This document shows, piece by piece, positions 22,555 through 28,911 of a stretch of DNA of 28,911 nucleotides (the first letter of the stretch is position 1; each line of letters begins with the position of its first letter). Below the pieces are notes generated by a model, which was not told the DNA's origin, made no database searches, and saw only the letters and a list, made by a program, of their open reading frames with translations. Position numbers and translations under genes: made by a program. The DNA comes from JAZQQB01 sp045628865 (lineage in GTDB: Bacteria; Bacillota; Clostridia; Lachnospirales; Lachnospiraceae): the NCBI GenBank assembly GCA_045628865.1, contig JAZQQB010000002.1, forward strand, positions 1 to 28,911, in the 5' to 3' direction.

Positions 22555-24942
22555 CTATTTAAATTCAACGATTGTAACACCAGCATCTCCTTCACCGTAT
22601 TCACCAGCACGGAAGGACTTTACATACTTCACACTCTTTAAATGTTTCTGTACGGCACTTCTTAATGCTCCAGTACCTTTACCGTGAACGACACGGACAC
22701 TGGAAAGATGTGAAAGATATGCATCATCTAAATATTTATCTAATTCAGCGATTGCTTCATCTACCATTTTACCAAGAAGGTTGATCTCTGGTGAGATATA
22801 GGCAGCTTTGCCAAGGGAACCACTACTGCTTTTTTTAGTTGCTTTAAAGCCAGAAACCTTGTTGCCTGCAGGAGTGACGGCAGATTCATCAATAAAGGCA
22901 AGATCCTTGATGTTGACCTTACTCTTGATGATACCGCACTGTACCATGAGATTACCTCTTGCATCCGGTAAGGAAGAAACAGTACCCTTTAATCCCATAG
23001 AAATGACTCTGACAGCATCACCAAGTTTAATTTGAGATGTCTTGATGGTTTTTGCCTGATTGTCAACCTTAATGGAAAGGGATTCATTTTTCTGACCAAT
23101 TTTATCACGAACCTTTTGACGGTTCTTTTCCATTTCTTTCATGGAAACACCATTTCCAGTTTTCTGGAAGTAGCGAATGGTTTCATCAGCAACATCCTTG
23201 GCTTCTGATAAAATTTTCTTAGCCTCTTCATTAGCTTCACGAAGAATTCTATCACGGGATGCATCTAAGGAATCCTGCTTTTTCTGGAATTCGGCTTTTA
23301 ATTCAGCAAGCTTCTGTTCTTCCTCAGCCATCTGAAGCTGTCTGCGTTCCATATCTACGCGGCGCGCTTCCAAATTTGCCAAAAGATCTTCGAAGCTTTC
23401 TTTTTCTTCAGTAATCTGTTCCTTCGCTTTTTCAATGATTGCATCTGGAATTCCCAATTTAGAAGAAATGGCAAAAGCATTACTTTTTCCAGGAATACCA
23501 ATGAGTAATCGATAGGTTGGGCGAAGTGTTTCAACATCAAATTCGCAGCAGGCATTCTCCACAAAAGGAGTAGTTAAGGCATATACCTTAAGTTCGCTGT
23601 AGTGAGTAGTCGCCATGGTGCGAACACCACGTTCATGTAGATAATTTAAGATCGCAATGGCAAGGGCACTACCTTCTGTAGGATCAGTTCCTGCACCTAA
23701 TTCATCGAAAAGACAGAGTGCATTTTCATCTACACGATTGATAAAAGAAACAATATTTGTGATGTGAGAAGAGAAGGTACTTAAGCTTTGTTCAATACTC
23801 TGCTCATCACCAATATCAGCATAAACTTCTGTAAAAATAGATAATTCTGATCGATCAAGTGCTGGAATAAAAAGACCGGACTGTCCCATCAGTGTAAATA
23901 AACCGACTGTTTTCAAGGAAACAGTCTTACCACCAGTGTTAGGACCGGTTACAACCAAAAGATCAAAATCCTTACCTAAATGGATATCGATAGGAACTAC
24001 CTTTTTCGGATCCAGTAATGGATGACGACCTTTTCTGATGTTGATATATTTATCTTCGTTAAAGATTGGCAAAGAAGCCTTTTCTTCAATGGCAAGGGCT
24101 GCCTTCGCAAAAATGAAATCCAATAATGTCATAATGCGATAGTTGTTCAAAAGATCCTCAGTATGTTCACCGGCTTCTGCACTTAAGGTCGCAAGAATGA
24201 CTTCAATTTCCTTGGTTTCTTCGTTGTAAAGTTCTCTTAACTGGTTGTTTAATTCTACAACAGCAGTTGGCTCAATAAAAAAAGTTGAGCCAGATGAAGA
24301 GGTGTCATGTACCATACCAGAAACCTGCTTTTTATGTTCAGCCTTAACAGGGATACAGTATCTGCCATCACGAAGGGTAACAACAGGGTCCTGCAAATAC
24401 GTACGAGCAGAACCATTGATCATATTCTGTAAGTATGATCTGATTTTTTCATTGGTTAAGGTAATGCTTCTACGAATACCTTTTAACTTAGAAGAAGCAT
24501 CATCAGCAATCAGATCTTCATCTAAGATACATCTTCGAATTTCATTGGCGATAGGGGAGTTAGGTTCTAAAGAATCAAAATATTCTGTTAGGGAATCGCC
24601 TGCTTCCTCCTCCCGTTCTTTTCTTCCATAATTTTTTAATTTTAGTGCACATTCTAAAGAATCTGCAATTTTTAACAATTCAACAGTAGTCAAAGAACAG
24701 CCAATTTCTAGGGATTTAACCAAACCCGCAATGTTCTTATTTTTCTGAAATATTAAACTACCTTTCTTAAAGACACGATTTACTGCATCATTGGTTTCCT
24801 GGAGTGTTCTTGTAATTTCTGCAAGATCACAGCTAGGTCTTAATGCAGCACACATTTGCTTGCCTGATTCAGAACTGGCTTTATCTGTTAAACGTCCAAT
24901 AATCTTGTCATATTCTAATACATGAAATACTTTTTCGTTCAT
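22555..24942 (-). CDS. mutS2: Endonuclease MutS2
   Basis: A 795-residue MutS-family ATPase without the mismatch-binding domain. It has an N-terminal core, Walker A GPNTGGKT (residues 333-340), Walker B with CLFDELGAGTDPTEGSALA (about 410-428), a long charged coiled-coil (about 510-640) and a C-terminal Smr domain (about 718-795) with HGKGTGALR. MutS2 suppresses recombination and, in Bacillus subtilis, acts on collided ribosomes. The Smr entry motif normally LDLRG reads INLLG here (720-724), so nuclease activity may be lost. The start at 24942 was chosen over the longer 24966 because AGG precedes it and the family begins near MNEKVFHVLEYDKI. No clear promoter was found. Confidence 0.93.
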   Translation of the reverse strand: MNEKVFHVLEYDKIIGRLTDKASSESGKQMCAALRPSCDLAEITRTLQETNDAVNRVFKKGSLIFQKNKNIAGLVKSLEIGCSLTTVELLKIADSLECALKLKNYGRKEREEEAGDSLTEYFDSLEPNSPIANEIRRCILDEDLIADDASSKLKGIRRSITLTNEKIRSYLQNMINGSARTYLQDPVVTLRDGRYCIPVKAEHKKQVSGMVHDTSSSGSTFFIEPTAVVELNNQLRELYNEETKEIEVILATLSAEAGEHTEDLLNNYRIMTLLDFIFAKAALAIEEKASLPIFNEDKYINIRKGRHPLLDPKKVVPIDIHLGKDFDLLVVTGPNTGGKTVSLKTVGLFTLMGQSGLFIPALDRSELSIFTEVYADIGDEQSIEQSLSTFSSHITNIVSFINRVDENALCLFDELGAGTDPTEGSALAIAILNYLHERGVRTMATTHYSELKVYALTTPFVENACCEFDVETLRPTYRLLIGIPGKSNAFAISSKLGIPDAIIEKAKEQITEEKESFEDLLANLEARRVDMERRQLQMAEEEQKLAELKAEFQKKQDSLDASRDRILREANEEAKKILSEAKDVADETIRYFQKTGNGVSMKEMEKNRQKVRDKIGQKNESLSIKVDNQAKTIKTSQIKLGDAVRVISMGLKGTVSSLPDARGNLMVQCGIIKSKVNIKDLAFIDESAVTPAGNKVSGFKATKKSSSGSLGKAAYISPEINLLGKMVDEAIAELDKYLDDAYLSHLSSVRVVHGKGTGALRSAVQKHLKSVKYVKSFRAGEYGEGDAGVTIVEFK

Positions 24943-24994
24943 AGACCTATGATAACATAAACACAATTAATAGGAAACTAAAAAAACCACTTTC

Positions 24995-25023
24995 TTTACT
25001 TTTTAAGCCCAATCGGATATACT
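24995..25023 (+). promoter_or_regulatory. Probable promoter of the PDZ protein gene
   Basis: TTTACT (24995-25000), 17-nt spacer, TATACT (25018-25023). The leader of about 75 nt includes a small hairpin, GACAGA (25063-25068) with TCTGTC (25073-25078), shortly before the ribosome binding site GAGGGG. Confidence 0.45.
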
Positions 25024-25103
25024 GAAAAGAGCTATGTAATGAGAAAAAAACATCGAAATTTTGACAGAAGGATCTGTCGTTAGATAATAGCGAGGGGATA
25101 AGC

Positions 25104-26474
25104 ATGAGTGAAAAATTGCATGAAGAGAATAAAAAGCAATTAGCACCACAGAATGAAACAAAGCAAAATGGCAATAGCGATTTTGAGTTCATGAGAGAAA
25201 AAATTAAAAATCGTCCAGTAAATAAGAAAAAGCTTTTAAAAAAGACGGTAACAACTGCAGGTATGGCAGTTTTGTTTGGTTTAATAGCTTGTGTTACATT
25301 CTTGCTGTTGGAGCCAGTAGTATCAAACTGGTTAAATCCAAAGGAAAATCTGGTAAGCGATGTAACATTTCCAGAAGAAGAGGAAGAAGAGGAAATGAAA
25401 ATCGAGGACATGCTGACAGATGAAGGCATGCCAGCAGATTCATCAGATGAGGGCTTGGGTAAGGAGCCAACCATTGTTGAGCAGAGAGTACCATTAGAAG
25501 TATCTGATTACAGTAGATTGTATTCTAAATTATATACTGCAGCAAGTGATGGAATGAAGTCGGTTGTTTTGGTTGCTGGCGTATCAAAGGATACAGACTG
25601 GATGAGTTATTCTTATGACAATACAAAAACAAGTTGTGGACTTATCGTAGCAGATAATGGACAGGAGCTTTTGATTGTAACTCCATATGCAGGTCTGGAA
25701 AAAGCAACGGACATTCGTGTTACCTTTTGCAATGAAGTAGAATGTGAGGCTCAGGTACTATCAACTGATAGCGGAACTGGACTTTGTGTTATCGGTGTGC
25801 CATTAAATAAGATCAATTCGGTGACGCTAGATGAGATTGCCTATGCTCATCTTGGTAATTCCAATGGAACGAGCCTGGTGGGAACTTTGGTGATTGCTAT
25901 TGGTGCACCAATGGGAAATTATCAGTCGGTTGGCTATGGTGTGGTAACCGGAAGTGGAAATCTTATTCAGACAGTGGATACGAATTATAAATTTTTTACA
26001 ACAGACATTTATTGCAGCGAAGTTGCATCTGGTGTTGTGATGAATACCAAAGGGCAGGTTCTTGGAATTATTGATCAAAGATGGTGCAGTTCAGATATGA
26101 AGAATCAGCTTTGCGCAGTTGGAATCAGCGAACTAAAGAAAACCATTGAAAGATTGTCAAATGCAGATCCAAAGATTTATGCAGGTATTCAGGGTATGGA
26201 TGTTACACAGCTTGCACACGAAAGCTATGGTGTTCCATATGGTGCTTATATTACAGCTGTGGAAATTGATTCACCGGCAATGTCTTGTGGTATTCAAAGT
26301 GGTGATGTGATCACACAGTTTGGCACAAAAGATATTTCAACGTTTACAGAATATACCACTGCCCTAAGAGGATATTCTGGAGGAGATGACGTGAAAGTAA
26401 TAGTCATGAGATACAGTGGTGAAGAATATAAAGAAATGGAAGTAGAAATCGTTTTAGGTGAACGAGATGAATAG
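25104..26474 (+). CDS. HtrA-like PDZ protein lacking protease catalytic residues
   Basis: A 456-residue membrane protein. A cytoplasmic N-terminus (1-48) is followed by a single transmembrane helix (about 51-70), an acidic linker (90-117), a trypsin-like beta-barrel (about 135-350) and a PDZ domain (about 360-450). The barrel aligns with HtrA proteases, but the motifs are altered. The TNNHV histidine segment is IVTPYAGL (191-198). The TDLAVL aspartate position is TGLCVI (225-230). The GNSGGP serine segment is EVASGV (306-311). At least two triad residues are therefore missing. Eight cysteines are scattered through the outer part. It is best seen as a pseudoprotease or scaffold. GAGGGG precedes the ATG. 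Automated annotation would probably call it an S1C serine protease. Confidence 0.82.
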   Translation: MSEKLHEENKKQLAPQNETKQNGNSDFEFMREKIKNRPVNKKKLLKKTVTTAGMAVLFGLIACVTFLLLEPVVSNWLNPKENLVSDVTFPEEEEEEEMKIEDMLTDEGMPADSSDEGLGKEPTIVEQRVPLEVSDYSRLYSKLYTAASDGMKSVVLVAGVSKDTDWMSYSYDNTKTSCGLIVADNGQELLIVTPYAGLEKATDIRVTFCNEVECEAQVLSTDSGTGLCVIGVPLNKINSVTLDEIAYAHLGNSNGTSLVGTLVIAIGAPMGNYQSVGYGVVTGSGNLIQTVDTNYKFFTTDIYCSEVASGVVMNTKGQVLGIIDQRWCSSDMKNQLCAVGISELKKTIERLSNADPKIYAGIQGMDVTQLAHESYGVPYGAYITAVEIDSPAMSCGIQSGDVITQFGTKDISTFTEYTTALRGYSGGDDVKVIVMRYSGEEYKEMEVEIVLGERDE

Positions 26475-26491
26475 AAAGGTTTGGAAGTATT

Positions 26492-27436
26492 ATGAAATTT
26501 ATTAAAGAATTAAACGATGGTGATAGAATCTGTGATATTTATATGTGTAAACACAAGATTTCAGCGATGACCAAAAATGGTAAGCCATATGAATCTGTTA
26601 TCTTACAGGATAAAACAGGTACCATTGATGCAAAGGTTTGGGATCCAAATTCTCCAGGAATTGCTGATTATGATCCTATGGATTACATTGAGGTAATGGG
26701 TGATGTTATCAGCTTCCAGGGAGCATTGCAGGTGAATGTAAAAAGAATCCGCGTTTGCAAGGAAGGGGAATATGAGCCATCTAATTACCTGCCAGTAAGT
26801 AAGCGTGACAATGAAGAGATGTATCAGGAACTTTTGAAATATGTGAAAGGTGTGGAAAATCAGTATTTACATACACTTTTAGAGGCATTTTTTGTGAAGG
26901 ATGAAGAATTTGTAAAGCTTTTCAGAAAATCATCAGCTGCAAAATCTGTTCATCATGGATTTGTTGGTGGTTTGTTGGAGCATACAACAAGTGTTGCAAA
27001 GCTTTGTGAATATATGTGTAAGCAGTATCCAATGTTAAAGCATGATCTTTTGATCACAGCTGCGTTATTACATGATGCAGGAAAAACAAAGGAGCTTTCT
27101 TTATTCCCATTAAATGATTATACAGATGACGGACAGTTTTTGGGTCATATCGTCATGGGAGTGGAAATGATTGGTGAAAAGATCAGAGATATTCCAGGAT
27201 TCCCTAAGCTTTTGGCAGGAGAATTGAAGCATTGTATCCTGGCACATCATGGAGAATATGAGTATGGTTCCCCTAAGAAACCGGCTATCATGGAAGCAGA
27301 GGCGTTAAATCTTGCTGATAATCTGGATGCTAAGATGGAAACCTTTACAGAGTTATTGGAATCCACAGATGAGCAGGGATGGCTTGGATTCAATCGTTTA
27401 TTTGATTCCAACATTCATCCAACGAGATTGGAATAA
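26492..27436 (+). CDS. yhaM: 3'-5' exoribonuclease YhaM-like (OB fold plus HD domain)
   Basis: A 314-residue protein with an N-terminal OB-fold nucleic-acid-binding domain (about 10-90) and an HD phosphohydrolase domain (about 145-290). Metal ligands include H164 in GLLEHT and H194-D195 in LLHDAGKTKEL, with HH near residue 250 in ILAHHGEYEYG. In Bacillus subtilis YhaM is a 3'-5' exoribonuclease also active on DNA, involved in RNA 3'-end trimming. The length matches that family. It starts 17 nt after the PDZ protein gene and is followed 33 nt later by the methyltransferase gene, so the three may share a transcript. Confidence 0.9.
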   Translation: MKFIKELNDGDRICDIYMCKHKISAMTKNGKPYESVILQDKTGTIDAKVWDPNSPGIADYDPMDYIEVMGDVISFQGALQVNVKRIRVCKEGEYEPSNYLPVSKRDNEEMYQELLKYVKGVENQYLHTLLEAFFVKDEEFVKLFRKSSAAKSVHHGFVGGLLEHTTSVAKLCEYMCKQYPMLKHDLLITAALLHDAGKTKELSLFPLNDYTDDGQFLGHIVMGVEMIGEKIRDIPGFPKLLAGELKHCILAHHGEYEYGSPKKPAIMEAEALNLADNLDAKMETFTELLESTDEQGWLGFNRLFDSNIHPTRLE

Positions 27437-27469
27437 GTGATTTGAAATACGTAAAAGTGAGGAATTGGA

Positions 27470-28897
27470 ATGGAATACCAGAAGAATGATTATCTGACAG
27501 TAACCATTGAAGACTGTGGTATTGATGGAGAAGGAATTGGAAAGGTAGATGGCTTTACACTTTTTGTAAAGGATGCCTTGATCGGTGATACAGTAAAGGT
27601 GAAGCTTGTACAGGTGAAGAAGCATTTTGCCTATGCAAGAGTTGAAGAAATCTTAAAGCCTTCGAAGATCAGAACTGAAGCAAGATGTCAGTTTCACAGA
27701 CAGTGTGGCGGATGCCAGATTCAGGCAATGGACTACCGTGCGCAGCTGGCATTTAAGATGAATAAAGTAAAGAACAGCATCATAAGGATTGGCGGTTTCA
27801 CAGAGGAATTGGTCGATCGCATCACGGAGCCAATTGTTGGAATGGAGGAACCGTTCCGTTATCGTAATAAGGCACAGTTCCCAATTGGAACTAACAAGGA
27901 GGGGAAGCTTGTATGCGGTTTTTATGCAGGCAGAACCCATTCAATTATCAACAATACAGACTGTGTTCTTGGTGTAGAAGAGAACGAAGAGATTTTAAAT
28001 ATTATTTTGGATTTTATGAAGGATGAAAAGATTCCAGCCTACAAAGAAGAGACAGGTGAGGGTCTTGTTCGTCATGTCCTGATTCGAAAGGGTTTTTCAA
28101 CAGGTGAGCTGATGGTTTGTCTTGTGGTGAATGGAAAGACAATTCCAAATGCAGACAAGCTGGTGGAGAAGCTTACTAAAATCAAAGGAATGCACAGTAT
28201 TTCTTACAGTGTGAATATGGAAAAAACCAATGTCATCATGGGAAAAAGAATTGTAAGACTTTGGGGTGCAGATACCATCACAGATACCATCGGAGGAGTT
28301 GCATTCCAGATTTCACCACTTTCTTTTTATCAGGTGAATCCAGCACAGACAGAGAAGCTTTACGGTCTTGCATTAGAATATGCCGGATTGACTGGTAATG
28401 AAACGGTATGGGATCTTTACTGTGGTATTGGTACGATTTCTCTATTTATGGCACGTAAAGCGAAGAAGGTGTACGGCGTAGAAATCGTGCCGCAGGCAAT
28501 TGAAGATGCGAAGAAGAATGCCAGATTAAATGGCTTTGAGAATACAGAATTCTATGTGGGTAAAGCAGAGGAGGTTCTTTCATCCTTCTATGAAGAAGCG
28601 CAGGCAGCTGGTGATAAACTGACACCTCAGGCTAAGAAGGAATTAGAGGAGAAGATGCATCCAGATGTTATTTGTGTGGATCCACCTAGAAAGGGTTGTG
28701 ACGAGGTTTGTCTGGAAACCATGATCAAGATGAATCCAAAGAAAATCGTTTACGTCAGTTGTGATGTGGCAACACTTGCAAGGGATTTGCGTGTGCTGGT
28801 GGATGCAGGATATTCTTTGGAAAAGGTGCGTCCAGTGGATCAGTTCCCACATACAGTGCATGTGGAGACTGTGTGCTTGCTCTCGAAAAAACCTTGA
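27470..28897 (+). CDS. rlmCD: 23S rRNA (uracil-5-)-methyltransferase, RlmCD/RumA type
   Basis: A 475-residue SAM-dependent enzyme making 5-methyluridine in RNA. It has an N-terminal TRAM domain (about 1-62), an iron-sulfur cysteine cluster with C73, C79 and C82 (CQFHRQCGGCQ), a central domain and a Rossmann SAM domain. The SAM motif is WDLYCGIGTISLFMA, the substrate loop VDPPRKGCDEV, and the nucleophilic cysteine lies in YVSCDVATLARDL. Gram-positive members usually do the work of both RlmC and RlmD; target specificity, or a role as TrmA-like enzyme, cannot be proven from sequence. Gene is complete, with GAGGA before the ATG. The insert EEAQAAGDKLTPQAKKELEE near 375-395 is a common Clostridia feature. 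Confidence 0.9.
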   Translation: MEYQKNDYLTVTIEDCGIDGEGIGKVDGFTLFVKDALIGDTVKVKLVQVKKHFAYARVEEILKPSKIRTEARCQFHRQCGGCQIQAMDYRAQLAFKMNKVKNSIIRIGGFTEELVDRITEPIVGMEEPFRYRNKAQFPIGTNKEGKLVCGFYAGRTHSIINNTDCVLGVEENEEILNIILDFMKDEKIPAYKEETGEGLVRHVLIRKGFSTGELMVCLVVNGKTIPNADKLVEKLTKIKGMHSISYSVNMEKTNVIMGKRIVRLWGADTITDTIGGVAFQISPLSFYQVNPAQTEKLYGLALEYAGLTGNETVWDLYCGIGTISLFMARKAKKVYGVEIVPQAIEDAKKNARLNGFENTEFYVGKAEEVLSSFYEEAQAAGDKLTPQAKKELEEKMHPDVICVDPPRKGCDEVCLETMIKMNPKKIVYVSCDVATLARDLRVLVDAGYSLEKVRPVDQFPHTVHVETVCLLSKKP

Positions 28898-28911
28898 TTT
28901 TATGCGGGTTT

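Noticed and set aside
25061..25088. TTGACA followed by GATAAT as the promoter of the PDZ protein gene
   Set aside because: Transcription would start at about 25095, inside the ribosome binding site, leaving almost no leader. The TTGACA is better explained as part of a small hairpin.

Overview
The window reads as chromosomal DNA of an AT-rich Gram-positive anaerobe, most likely a member of the Lachnospiraceae (Clostridia). Supporting signs are strong purine-rich ribosome binding sites, A/T-biased codons, a class II galactose-1-phosphate uridylyltransferase of the Firmicutes type, a ferredoxin-like aldo/keto reductase, a B12-binding radical SAM protein, a VanW-family wall protein, MutS2 and YhaM. 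Most of it is ordinary core and regulatory gene content, tightly packed with short intergenic gaps; I see no CRISPR array, transposase, integrase, toxin-antitoxin pair or recognisable defence locus.

Layout. (1) 1-430: a consensus promoter drives tRNA-Phe(GAA) and tRNA-Gly(UCC). The 3' end of tRNA-Gly is repeated exactly (22 bp) at 408-429, enclosing a terminator and a short GC-rich structured segment that looks foreign. (2) 596-5589: an iron-sulfur aldo/keto reductase, an AraC-type regulator, then galK-galT. The araC and galK promoters share an identical extended -10 sequence, and the araC terminator abuts the galK promoter. (3) 5592-11084: response regulator, histidine kinase, ABC ATPase and a 919-residue permease with a very acidic outer-face segment; this resembles an antimicrobial-peptide or envelope-stress sensing and detoxification module, with a palindrome upstream of the ABC genes as likely operator. 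(4) 11085-11399: a gene-free stretch full of overlapping inverted repeats. (5) 11400-14478: B12/radical SAM protein, endonuclease III and DEDDh exonuclease in a coupled operon, ending at a bidirectional terminator shared with a convergent TPR-like membrane protein. (6) 15235-17048: an unannotated 37-residue membrane peptide followed by a VanW-family exported protein. (7) 17120-20407: a PurM-like (AIR synthase-related) protein, an Lrp/AsnC regulator overlapping an aminotransferase gene, and trmL, closed by another bidirectional terminator. (8) 20406-24942, minus strand: mutS2, a PhoP/WalR-type regulator and its kinase in one apparent operon. (9) 24995-28897: an HtrA-like PDZ protein lacking the recognisable protease catalytic residues, a YhaM-type exoribonuclease and an RlmCD-type rRNA methyltransferase.

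How they fit together. galK and galT form the Leloir entry of galactose, and the AraC protein is the obvious candidate regulator. The first two-component system probably controls the adjacent ABC transporter. The second one is linked to mutS2. The remaining genes are housekeeping RNA/DNA maintenance functions plus several conserved proteins of unknown role. The most interesting leads are the tRNA-Gly repeat with its GC-rich insert, the HtrA-like pseudoprotease, the 37-residue peptide, the PurM-like/Lrp/aminotransferase cluster and the nested hairpins at 11109-11259. None of these amounts to a demonstrated new system. All assignments were made by reading motifs; no database search was run.
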